This document shows positions 1 to 5,907 of a stretch of DNA of 9,424 nt, piece by piece. Position numbers and translations under genes: made by a program. Under the pieces are notes generated by a model, which saw only the letters and a program-made list of their open reading frames with translations, did no database searches and was not told the origin of the DNA. Where the stretch lies: NCBI GenBank assembly GCA_965539935.1, contig CBETVX010000079.1, forward strand, positions 1 through 9,424, read 5' to 3'. The stretch comes from CBETVX01 sp965539935 (lineage in GTDB: Bacteria > Bacillota > Clostridia > Peptostreptococcales > Caminicellaceae). Positions within the stretch are counted from its first letter, which is position 1; each line of letters opens with the position of its first letter.

Positions 1-784
1 AATATCCTGTTGGATTTTGGAAATTGGGCATTGTATATATAAGTTTTGGCTTATACTCTATAATACATTTCTCTAAAAGTTCAAAGTCTAAACTTCCTTG
101 ATTTATAGGTATTTCTATTATATTAACTCCTCTAGAACGAAATGTAGCAATAGCTCCAGTATAAGTTGGACTTTCAACTATAACAGTATCCCTATGGGTT
201 AAAAGTGCTTTAGATATAATATCTATACCTTGCTGAGCCCCTGAAATGATTTGAATATTATCTGTAAGAGTATTTATATTATTTAGTTTTAAATAATCTA
301 CAATCGACTGTCTTAATGGATAATATCCTTTGCTTTCTTGATATTCAAAGGCATATCCACCATCCCTATCTAAAACCTCGTTTAAAACCCCTTTAAAATC
401 TTCTATAGGAAAAAGCTCTGGAGTTGGGGTTGCACTTGCAAAATTTATCATATTCTCATTTATCTGTATATGACCCCTATCCATCAAACTTATATCTGCA
501 TATATATCTTCCCTTTCATCATATTTAATATTTCCAATTTCAGAAACAAATGTTCCACTTCCTATTTTTTTGTATACATAATCTTCAGCTTCTAACATAT
601 CATAGGCCTTTACAATTGTTACGTTATTAATACCTAGAATTTTAGATAATTTTCTTATTGGAGGTAGTTTTTCGTGGGGATTGATTTCACCATTAATTAT
701 CATATTCTTTATAAACTTATATAATTGTATGTAAAGATGTTCATTTCCTTGTCTATCAAGTATTATTTTTTTATATATTTCCAT
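1..784 (-). CDS. MocR-family regulator: GntR-type wHTH fused to a class I/II aminotransferase fold (3' part outside the window)
   Basis: This frame is open from an ATG at 784 to the left edge: 261 codons plus one base, so only the N-terminal half or so is present. Residues ~15-80 form a GntR winged helix, with LPPIRKLSKILGINNVTIVK followed by the wing GSGTFVSE. After a short linker comes the aminotransferase fold: TPTPELFPIEDF, YQESKGYYPLRQSI, SGAQQGID, ESPTYTGA and finally MPNFQNPTG, the cofactor-site NPTG loop at residues 257-260. The PLP-binding lysine lies beyond the window and cannot be checked. MocR proteins are PLP-dependent cytoplasmic transcription factors (PdxR and GabR are examples) that often control vitamin B6, GABA or amino-acid genes; the target here is unknown. 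An AAGGAG ribosome-binding site at 791-796 lies 6 nt before the ATG. The gene follows a terminator on the same strand, so it is probably transcribed alone. It could also be annotated simply as a PLP-dependent aminotransferase. Confidence 0.93.
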   Translation of the reverse strand, partial: MEIYKKIILDRQGNEHLYIQLYKFIKNMIINGEINPHEKLPPIRKLSKILGINNVTIVKAYDMLEAEDYVYKKIGSGTFVSEIGNIKYDEREDIYADISLMDRGHIQINENMINFASATPTPELFPIEDFKGVLNEVLDRDGGYAFEYQESKGYYPLRQSIVDYLKLNNINTLTDNIQIISGAQQGIDIISKALLTHRDTVIVESPTYTGAIATFRSRGVNIIEIPINQGSLDFELLEKCIIEYKPKLIYTMPNFQNPTGY

Positions 785-848
785 ATATGTCTCCTTCAAT
801 ATCAAATAATCAGTCTTACTTCCATCGATATAGGTTTTCTCTATATTT

Positions 849-854
849 ATTATA
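849..854 (-). promoter_or_regulatory. Candidate -10 element for the MocR-family gene
   Basis: The minus strand reads TATAAT here, which would start transcription near 842 and give a leader of about 58 nt. I see no good -35 hexamer 16-18 nt upstream, only AT-rich sequence, so this is a weak call. The gene's upstream neighbour has its own terminator, so some promoter is needed in this gap. Confidence 0.35.
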
Positions 855-891
855 AAACAATAATTATTATTTTAAAACTAATAATATTTCC

Positions 892-920
892 AAAAAAATA
901 AGTGTGGATTAAGTCCACAC
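892..920 (-). terminator. Rho-independent terminator of the 63-residue gene
   Basis: On the minus strand GTGTGGA, the loop CTTAA and TCCACAC form a perfect 7-bp stem at 902-920. It is followed by TTA and a run of seven T (898-892). It starts only a few nt past the stop codon of the 63-residue gene and separates it from the MocR-family gene. Confidence 0.9.
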
Positions 921-922
921 CA

Positions 923-1114
923 TTATTTGTTATCATATTTATCAATCAGTTGTTGCAATTGCGCAGCCTGTCGACCTGATTCTTCAGCAAACTTTTTAAA
1001 CATAGAGCTTACACTTGGGTCATCAATTTGTTTTGAAAACATTTCATAGTCACGAACATTTTCTTGTGCATCGAGAAGTTTTTTCATTATAGTATCTCTA
1101 GTGTTCATATTCAC
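923..1114 (-). CDS. Small helical protein resembling a rubrerythrin/ferritin-like helix pair (63 aa), function unknown
   Basis: A short, very hydrophilic protein predicted to be nearly all helical, with no signal peptide or membrane segment. The segment VRDYEMFSKQIDDPSVSSMF followed by KKFAEESGRQAAQLQQLI resembles one helix pair of rubrerythrin-like proteins, where an ExxR/ExxH pattern binds iron. Here the position expected to be His in the EESGH-type motif is Arg-Gln, and the protein is less than half a normal ferritin-like domain. A metal site in a monomer is therefore unlikely, although an oligomer cannot be excluded. The start is GTG at 1114, 8 nt after a perfect AAGGAGGT; the internal ATG at 1108 would be 14 nt away. 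The gene lies between two terminators, downstream of the LytS/LytTR pair on the same strand, so it is probably its own small transcript. The ferritin-like relation is inferred from pattern only. Confidence 0.8.
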   Translation of the reverse strand: MNMNTRDTIMKKLLDAQENVRDYEMFSKQIDDPSVSSMFKKFAEESGRQAAQLQQLIDKYDNK

Positions 1115-1122
1115 TTAAAAAC

Positions 1123-1130
1123 ACCTCCTT
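1123..1130 (-). promoter_or_regulatory. Strong Shine-Dalgarno that fixes a GTG start
   Basis: The minus strand reads AAGGAGGT, fully complementary to the 16S 3' end, 8 nt before the GTG at 1114. The strength suggests high translation of the 63-residue protein. Confidence 0.85.
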
Positions 1131-1188
1131 ATTTTATATAATTATTTTCCCTATAAGATAAAATTTTATGTACTTAATATATCTAATT

Positions 1189-1220
1189 GAAACAGAAAAG
1201 TTCTGGATTAATCCAGAACT
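1189..1220 (-). terminator. Terminator overlapping the response regulator stop codon
   Basis: On the minus strand AGTTCTGGA, loop TTAA and TCCAGAACT form a perfect 9-bp stem (1199-1220), followed by TTTTCTGTTT. The U-tract is interrupted by CTG but the stem is strong. The first base of the stem belongs to the TAA stop codon of the regulator. It should end the kinase/regulator transcript before the 63-residue gene. Confidence 0.8.
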
Positions 1221-1984
1221 TAAATATTCATTATCTCTTTAAATTCGCTGGCCTTATTTCTGCTAACAGCAACCTTAACATCATCTACGCCATTCAATAC
1301 AACTTGAAAAGTTCCATTAAACCAGTTATGAATTTCTTTGACTTCGTCAAGATTTAGCAGATAACTTCTATGACTTCTAAAAAAGTTATACTGAGTGAGT
1401 TTTTCTTCAAGTTCAGATAAAGTAAGGTTTGTAGTAAATTCACCTAACTTTGTCCTAATGATGGTATGCCTTCCTACGGTGGTTACAAATAATATATCTT
1501 TAGGTTTTAATGGAATATATTTTCCATTTTTATAAACACAAATTTTATTTACTTTTGACTTATTGTCAAAGGATTTTATAAAATTATTTAATTTATTCTC
1601 TACCTCTATTTTAGAATCTTTATTTGAAATAAAGGTTCTCAATCTATCCATTGTTTTTTGAAGTCTTAATTTGTTAATTGGTTTTAATAAATAATCTATG
1701 GCATTAACTTCAAAGGCTTTTATTGCATACTGATCGTAGGCAGTTACAAAGACAAAAAATGGATTAATCTTTTCTTTTAGTGTTTCATTTACTAAGTCAA
1801 ATCCATCCATGCCACTCATATTTATATCTAGAAAAACCACATCTGGATTTTTCTTTCGAATTAGTTCTAAAGCACCTATCCCACTAGAAGCTTCCCCAAC
1901 CACTTCAACATCTCCAATTTTTTCAAGAAGATAGATTATTTCATCACGAGCTGGCATCTCATCATCTACAACTATACATCTCAT
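1220..1984 (-). CDS. lytR: LytTR-family response regulator (REC-LytTR)
   Basis: This is the cytoplasmic DNA-binding partner of the LytS-type kinase encoded just upstream. Residues 1-120 are a receiver domain: acidic pocket DDE at 7-9, phospho-acceptor Asp53 in VVFLDINMSGMDG, conserved Thr81 in FVTAYD and Lys101 in LLKP. A linker of about 40 residues leads to a LytTR DNA-binding domain (about 146-251), with the hallmark FFRSHRSYLLNLDEV. The length of 254 aa is normal for the LytT/BtsR/YpdB group. The ATG at 1984 has a GGGGG-type ribosome-binding site about 6 nt upstream, inside the end of the kinase gene, so the genes overlap by 23 nt and are probably translationally coupled. B. subtilis LytT and E. 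coli BtsR control pyruvate-related transporters; whether that holds here is inference, as no transporter gene is present in the window. Confidence 0.95.
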   Translation of the reverse strand: MRCIVVDDEMPARDEIIYLLEKIGDVEVVGEASSGIGALELIRKKNPDVVFLDINMSGMDGFDLVNETLKEKINPFFVFVTAYDQYAIKAFEVNAIDYLLKPINKLRLQKTMDRLRTFISNKDSKIEVENKLNNFIKSFDNKSKVNKICVYKNGKYIPLKPKDILFVTTVGRHTIIRTKLGEFTTNLTLSELEEKLTQYNFFRSHRSYLLNLDEVKEIHNWFNGTFQVVLNGVDDVKVAVSRNKASEFKEIMNI

Positions 1985-3695
1985 GCAATTTTCCCCCTTG
2001 TTTTAACCCTCTTTTTACTTTTGGAATTCTAATATTAATAGTAGTCCCTTTATCTAACTCACTAATAATTTCAATGCCATATTGCATACCATATTTACAC
2101 TTAAGTCTCTTATCCACATTTCTTAAACCTATAGACTCATCATTTTTATCTTTGTCTAAGATTTCATTTAAAGTGTTTTCATCTATGCCTACTCCGTTAT
2201 CGTTTACAGATATCAGTATATGATCATCTTTATCTATAGCACTTATTTTAACTTCTAAAATATCTTGAGAACTTTTCAAACCATGTTCTACTGCATTTTC
2301 TACCACTGGCTGCAATATAAGTGGAGGAATTTTAATTTTAATCCCTTTTTCAATATCAAAATATGTACGTATCCTATCGCCAAACCTAGCATCAACTATA
2401 GCTAAAAAGGATTCTATATGGGCTATCTCTTGATAAAAATCTATTTCATCTTGATTTACTTTCATGTTCTGGCGAAGATAATCCCCAAGGTGATTGATCA
2501 GTTCTCTAGCAGTATTAGGCTTAGTTCTAATAAATGAAGCGATAGTATTTAAAGAATTAAATAAAAAATGGGGATTTATTTGAGCTTGCAAAACCTTTAG
2601 TTCTGCTCTTGTAAGGAGCTTTTTTTGATACTCAACTTTGCTCAACTCAATTTGTGTTGAAAATAGTTCAGCAAGTCCTAAAGCTAACTGAATTTCTAAA
2701 TTGCTAATACCTAGTTTTGCCCCTCCATAGAGTTTTAACGTTCCAATTACTTTGTTTCCTTCAAAAAGTGGGACAATCACTGCCGAATGTAGAGGACATT
2801 TACTGGATTTACAACCTATTTGTTCTTTATCTTTAGTAACTTTGTATTTTCCAGTATTTATGACCTCTTTTGTTAAATCAGTCATGGTTATTCCACCACT
2901 TTTATGATGGTCACTACCCTTACCTATGTGACAAAGTATTTTTTCTTCGTCAGTTATGGCTACCGCTTCTAATTCTGCCATATCATATATTATTTTAGCT
3001 GTGAGATTTGCTGTTTCTACATTAAACCCTTTCCTAAGATAGGGTAAAGTTTTATTTGCAATATTAAGTATAAGTTGAGCCTTTTCTGCTGCTATTCGCT
3101 CTTGTTCCTGGAATATTTGTTGAGTAATACCTATAAATATTGCTATACCTATTGAATTAACAAAGACCATAGGAACCCAAATTATTTTCACAAGATTTAG
3201 TGCTTCATTATATGGTTTAGCTAATATTAAAATTATTATCATTTGAATTAATTCTGCAATAGCTCCCATGATAAGGGCAGGTACCCAATTTGTCTTAATA
3301 TTCTTGAATTTTTTGCTACTATATCCAGCAAGAAGTCCTTCTACGACTGTTGATGAAGCACATGCAAATGCTGTAAATCCCCCTATGTCAATAGCCCACC
3401 TGTGTATTCCGGCGATTAATCCACTTAAAAGACCTACTAAAGGTCCTCCAAGCCAGCCAGCAACAAAAACACCAATTACTCTAGAGTTTGCTATCGCACC
3501 ATTAATTTTTATACCAGAGTAAGTTCCAATAATTCCAAAAAGGCCAAATAAGATTGACATATTGATCTTATCAAGATAAGTAATATTCTTTTTTATGACC
3601 ATTCTTTTAAAAATTTTAGTTTTAGATAAAAGAAAAGCAAGTATAAAGATAATACCCGACCTAGTGGTTAGCCCTTCTATTAGTTTTATAATCAA
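1962..3695 (-). CDS. lytS: LytS/BtsS-type sensor histidine kinase (5TM-GAF-HisKA_LytS-HATPase)
   Basis: A membrane sensor kinase of 577 aa. Residues ~10-190 are hydrophobic and carry the 5TMR_LYT signature NSRVIGVFVAGWLGGPLVGL followed by GLIAGIHRW. A GAF domain follows (about 210-350), with CPLHSAVIVPLF at 300-311. The dimerisation/phosphotransfer region has QINPHFLFNSLNTI with His376. The ATPase domain has the N box LQPVVENAVEHG (461-472), the G1 box DNGVGI (499-504) and SIGLRNVDKRL (521-531). Close relatives in B. subtilis (LytS) and E. coli (BtsS) respond to pyruvate; the ligand here is not known. The start is TTG at 3695, behind a run of seven G; no ATG lies upstream before an in-frame stop, and the next Met (residue 32) would delete a membrane segment. 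The last ~15 residues form a basic tail past the ATPase fold, over the start of the regulator gene. Confidence 0.95.
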   Translation of the reverse strand: MIIKLIEGLTTRSGIIFILAFLLSKTKIFKRMVIKKNITYLDKINMSILFGLFGIIGTYSGIKINGAIANSRVIGVFVAGWLGGPLVGLLSGLIAGIHRWAIDIGGFTAFACASSTVVEGLLAGYSSKKFKNIKTNWVPALIMGAIAELIQMIIILILAKPYNEALNLVKIIWVPMVFVNSIGIAIFIGITQQIFQEQERIAAEKAQLILNIANKTLPYLRKGFNVETANLTAKIIYDMAELEAVAITDEEKILCHIGKGSDHHKSGGITMTDLTKEVINTGKYKVTKDKEQIGCKSSKCPLHSAVIVPLFEGNKVIGTLKLYGGAKLGISNLEIQLALGLAELFSTQIELSKVEYQKKLLTRAELKVLQAQINPHFLFNSLNTIASFIRTKPNTARELINHLGDYLRQNMKVNQDEIDFYQEIAHIESFLAIVDARFGDRIRTYFDIEKGIKIKIPPLILQPVVENAVEHGLKSSQDILEVKISAIDKDDHILISVNDNGVGIDENTLNEILDKDKNDESIGLRNVDKRLKCKYGMQYGIEIISELDKGTTINIRIPKVKRGLKQGGKLHEMYSCR

Positions 3696-3700
3696 AATAG

Positions 3701-3707
3701 CCCCCCC
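3701..3707 (-). promoter_or_regulatory. G7 tract acting as ribosome-binding site of lytS
   Basis: The minus strand reads GGGGGGG, 5 nt before the TTG start of the kinase gene. No other purine-rich Shine-Dalgarno sequence is present. A G homopolymer of this length is unusual in such AT-rich DNA. Confidence 0.6.
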
Positions 3708-3746
3708 AATTTTTGAAAACTCAGAACTAATACCCTATTTAGAATA

Positions 3747-3775
3747 ATTATAACATATAATATATATATTGAAGA
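3747..3775 (-). promoter_or_regulatory. Candidate sigma-A promoter of lytS-lytR
   Basis: On the minus strand a TCTTCA -35 (3775-3770) and a TATAAT -10 (3752-3747) are separated by 17 nt. The bases TG precede the -10 by one nt, giving an extended -10. Transcription would start near 3740, leaving a leader of about 45 nt. The -10 is convincing; the -35 matches at only three of six positions. Confidence 0.6.
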
Positions 3776-3784
3776 TTAAATCTT
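3772..3784. repeat. Short inverted repeat over the lytS -35 region
   Basis: AAGATT and AATCTT flank a single A, a perfect 6-bp dyad overlapping the upstream edge of the proposed lytS promoter. It may be an operator half-site pair or chance in AT-rich DNA. Confidence 0.3.
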
Positions 3785-3916
3785 AATTTGTATTTTTCTA
3801 TAGTTTAAATTTAACTTAAGCCGTATAACCTTATTTCTCAAGTTGTTAATTACTCTATTCATTTGATTTGACTTGAAAATATTTTTTAATACTGATTTCA
3901 TAAATTGTACTTATAT

Positions 3917-3947
3917 AAAAATACCTTTATATTTATACAGGTATTTT
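3917..3947 (-). terminator. Probable terminator of the cysteine-rich 82-residue gene
   Basis: On the minus strand AAAATACC (3947-3940) pairs with GGTATTTT (3925-3918), followed by another T and ATAT. The stem lies over the last codons, and the stop codon sits in its 14-nt loop. The stem is AT-rich and the U-tract is short, so strength is uncertain. Confidence 0.55.
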
Positions 3948-4181
3948 ATTTATTACTACTCTTTTATCCTCTCCACATTTTTCACATACATAAAGATGTA
4001 TACATTTTTTGTGGCTATATACTCCATCAACCTTATTTGTAATAGTCATTGGCAAGTATGTACTATACTCATCATAATAATCTGTAAGTCGTCCTCTATC
4101 TACCATCGAATAAGTATTGCATTTTACACATTTTCTTTTATAATCATATAATCCATTACATACAGGACATACCAAATCCAT
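3933..4181 (-). CDS. Small cysteine-rich, zinc-ribbon-like protein (82 aa), function unknown
   Basis: The protein has two putative metal-binding clusters. The first is C5-P-V-C8 with C18-V-K-C21; the second is C60-I-H62 with C66-E-K-C69-G. Between them lies an acidic, tyrosine-rich stretch, MVDRGRLTDYYDEYSTYL. The cysteine spacing is typical of zinc ribbons or rubredoxin-like knuckles, so a structural zinc is likely. I recognise the layout as that of an uncharacterised small clostridial protein, but I cannot give a function. There is no signal peptide or membrane segment. The ATG at 4181 is preceded by AAGGAGG at 4189-4195, 7 nt away. It is divergent from spoVB across a gap of about 150 nt and has its own promoter and terminator, so it is probably monocistronic. 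Confidence 0.85.
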   Translation of the reverse strand: MDLVCPVCNGLYDYKRKCVKCNTYSMVDRGRLTDYYDEYSTYLPMTITNKVDGVYSHKKCIHLYVCEKCGEDKRVVINKIPV

Positions 4182-4234
4182 TTTACAGCCTCCTTGTATC
4201 TCTTATACCTTTTATTCTTATCACATAAATAAAA

Positions 4235-4263
4235 ATAATACCTTATTACTTATAGTTTATTAA
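4235..4263 (-). promoter_or_regulatory. Candidate sigma-A promoter of the cysteine-rich 82-residue gene
   Basis: On the minus strand TTAATA (4263-4258), a 17-nt spacer and TATTAT (4240-4235) match the sigma-A consensus at four and five of six positions. The start site would be near 4228, giving a leader of about 47 nt. It is almost back-to-back with the spoVB -35. Confidence 0.55.
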
Positions 4264-4270
4264 CACTTTC

Positions 4271-4300
4271 TTGACATATTTATTTATTCTTAAGAATAAT
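4271..4300 (+). promoter_or_regulatory. Candidate promoter of spoVB
   Basis: A perfect TTGACA at 4271-4276 is followed, after 18 nt, by AATAAT at 4295-4300. This looks like a vegetative sigma-A promoter, whereas B. subtilis spoVB is read by a sporulation sigma factor. I see no clear sporulation-sigma promoter here, but AT-rich sequence makes that hard to exclude. Confidence 0.5.
4284..4299. repeat. 16-bp perfect palindrome in the spoVB promoter
   Basis: TTATTCTTAAGAATAA reads the same on both strands. It lies between the -35 and -10 and covers most of the -10 of the proposed spoVB promoter, a position where a dimeric repressor could act. No regulator can be named. Confidence 0.45.
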
Positions 4301-4308
4301 ATTAGAAT
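4290..4308 (+). repeat. Upstream motif shared with nadK, copy 1
   Basis: This 19-base stretch, TTAAGAATAATATTAGAAT, matches the one at 7812-7830 at 17 positions. It ends 15 nt before the ATG at 4324 and 33 nt before the preferred TTG start. It includes the right half of the palindrome at 4284-4299. Confidence 0.4.
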
Positions 4309-4328
4309 GTTACAAATTGTAAAATGAA

Positions 4329-4334
4329 AGAGGG
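4329..4334 (+). promoter_or_regulatory. Shine-Dalgarno that selects the TTG start of spoVB
   Basis: AGAGGG lies 7 nt before the TTG at 4342. The in-frame ATG at 4324 lies upstream of this site and has no purine-rich sequence in front of it (the preceding bases are ACAAATTGTAAA). This favours TTG as the real start. Confidence 0.7.
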
Positions 4335-4341
4335 TTACAAT

Positions 4342-5895
4342 TTGAAAAAGAATACATTTATTTATAGTACTTTTATCTTAGTTATAGCTAATTTTTTTAT
4401 TAGATTTCTTGGTTTTGTATATAAGGTACTTCTATCAAGATTTTTAGGTTCTGAAGGAATAGGTCTTTTTCACTTGGTTTTTCATGTTTTTTTAATAACT
4501 ATAACTATATCATCTTCAGGTATTCCTGTGGCAGTATCCAAAATAGTGGCTCAAAAAAAATCCCTTGGAGATTTAAAGGGATGTGAAAAGACTCTTTTTA
4601 TAAGTTTGACTTTAGGACTATGTATTTCAATAATAATATCCTTTGCTATGTATTTACATATTGATTATATTTTAAATAGAATAATTAAAAATAACAAGTT
4701 ATATGCCAGTATGGGAGCTTTAATTCCAGCTCTGCCCATTGTAACACTCTCATCTATTATTAGGGGCTATTACTATGGTATTAAAAATGTAACTCCTGCT
4801 GCTCACTCCCAAATAGTTGAACAATTGACCAGAATAATATTTGTAATAGGAGTACTATATTTCATCGGACCTAAAAATTTAGAGGTACTTGTTTCAATTA
4901 CAGCTTTAGGTATATCCATTGGCGAACTTTCAGGCCTTATTTTATTAGTACTAAAGTTAAATAGATCTAACTTGTATTTTTCTAATTATAGTACTAACTA
5001 TTATAATTCATCAAGTAGTATTTCAATCCTTGTAAATATATTATTAATTTCTATACCCATAACGATTGCTAGACTAGTTGCTGTGTTAATGCAATCGGCA
5101 AATATGTTCCTAGTTCCACTTAGACTTCAATCGGCGGGATTAACCATAGAACAGTCTGTTTCAACCTTTGGAGAAGTTGTTGGAATGACAATGCCGCTTC
5201 TTTTTCTACCATTTATAGTTACCTCAGCTTTAGTTGTCAATATAATCCCAAATATATCTGAAGAAAAAGCTTTAAAAAAATGGACAAATATTAAATCTAA
5301 ATCTTTGCTTGCTCTTAGAGTGGGTTTACTTATATCGATTCCCATAGGATTTATTTATTATTTTTTTCCTGAACCTATTTCAAATTTTTTATATAACAAT
5401 CCCAGAGTAGGGCTTTATTTAAAATATCTTTCTCCCACAGTTATTTTTTTAAGTCTTCATCATATAAGTGCTGGCATTCTACACGGAATGGGTAAGCAAA
5501 TTGTTACTACTATAAATTACTTAATAGGTACCTTTATTCATTTGATTTGCATCTACTTTTTAGTTTCTATTCCAGATGTGGGTATTAATGGCTTTATTAT
5601 TGGATTCATATTATCTACACTTATAATGTTTACCTTGAATTTCTATAGATTAAAAAAATACTTAGTTATTAAACTAAGCATTTTGAATCACATATTAAAA
5701 CCTATTATAGCTTCAGTATTGATGATAATATCCATTCTTATTAGTGATGAATTTTTATTTCTATATGGATTAAATAAAAAACTATGTACAATGATATCAT
5801 TTATAATAGGTGGAATATGTTATTTGATAATTATATTACTAATAAAAAGCATAAAGCTTCAAACCATATATTATATCCTTAATTCAAAAAAATAG
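4342..5895 (+). CDS. spoVB: Stage V sporulation protein B, MOP-superfamily lipid-linked oligosaccharide flippase
   Basis: A polytopic inner-membrane protein of the MurJ/SpoVB/Wzx (MOP exporter) group. SpoVB is needed for spore cortex peptidoglycan and is thought to move lipid-linked precursors across a membrane. From the chosen TTG it is 517 residues, close to the B. subtilis protein (about 518), and the N-terminus KKNTFIYSTFILV has the same register as the N-terminus of that family. Family marks include FIRFLGFVYKVLLSRFLGSE near the start, SSSGIPVAVSKIVAQ, then SSIIRGYYYGIKN and later LHHISAGILHGMGKQ. Hydrophobic segments continue to the C-terminus, consistent with 12-14 membrane helices. 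The ATG at 4324 would add six residues but lacks a ribosome-binding site. Its stop codon is shared with the terminator region of the convergent 6S RNA. The broader label 'polysaccharide biosynthesis protein' would also be correct; SpoVB over MurJ is judged from the N-terminal pattern. Confidence 0.92.
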   Translation: MKKNTFIYSTFILVIANFFIRFLGFVYKVLLSRFLGSEGIGLFHLVFHVFLITITISSSGIPVAVSKIVAQKKSLGDLKGCEKTLFISLTLGLCISIIISFAMYLHIDYILNRIIKNNKLYASMGALIPALPIVTLSSIIRGYYYGIKNVTPAAHSQIVEQLTRIIFVIGVLYFIGPKNLEVLVSITALGISIGELSGLILLVLKLNRSNLYFSNYSTNYYNSSSSISILVNILLISIPITIARLVAVLMQSANMFLVPLRLQSAGLTIEQSVSTFGEVVGMTMPLLFLPFIVTSALVVNIIPNISEEKALKKWTNIKSKSLLALRVGLLISIPIGFIYYFFPEPISNFLYNNPRVGLYLKYLSPTVIFLSLHHISAGILHGMGKQIVTTINYLIGTFIHLICIYFLVSIPDVGINGFIIGFILSTLIMFTLNFYRLKKYLVIKLSILNHILKPIIASVLMIISILISDEFLFLYGLNKKLCTMISFIIGGICYLIIILLIKSIKLQTIYYILNSKK

Positions 5896-5907
5896 TTAAG
5901 CCTTAAC
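5886..5907 (-). terminator. Terminator end of the 6S RNA
   Basis: On the minus strand GTTAAGGCTTAAC (5907-5895) is followed by TATTTTTTT (5894-5886). The 3' half of this sequence can pair with the 5' end of the 6S RNA, or the whole can fold as a small hairpin. The T-run is the complement of the last lysine codons and stop codon of spoVB. Confidence 0.7.

Noticed and set aside
3268..3522. Open frame on the plus strand inside lytS
   Set aside because: It is antisense to the well-conserved membrane domain of the kinase, has no ribosome-binding site and resembles no protein.
3868..3890. TTGACT as a plus-strand promoter reading toward 3933
   Set aside because: The nearest -10-like word gives a spacer of about 13 nt, and no plus-strand gene follows before 4324.
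3753..3932. LytTR-type direct repeats upstream of lytS, for autoregulation
   Set aside because: I looked by eye for paired ~9-nt repeats spaced about 12 nt apart and saw only loose AT-rich similarity (CTTAAG and CAAGTT words), not enough to claim a site.
3873..4151. Plus-strand open frame of 92 codons, rich in Ile, Tyr and Phe
   Set aside because: It overlaps the cysteine-rich gene on the other strand, has no ribosome-binding site and has a composition expected from AT-rich antisense sequence.
5127..5345. Minus-strand open frame inside spoVB
   Set aside because: It is antisense to a conserved coding region, without a start signal.
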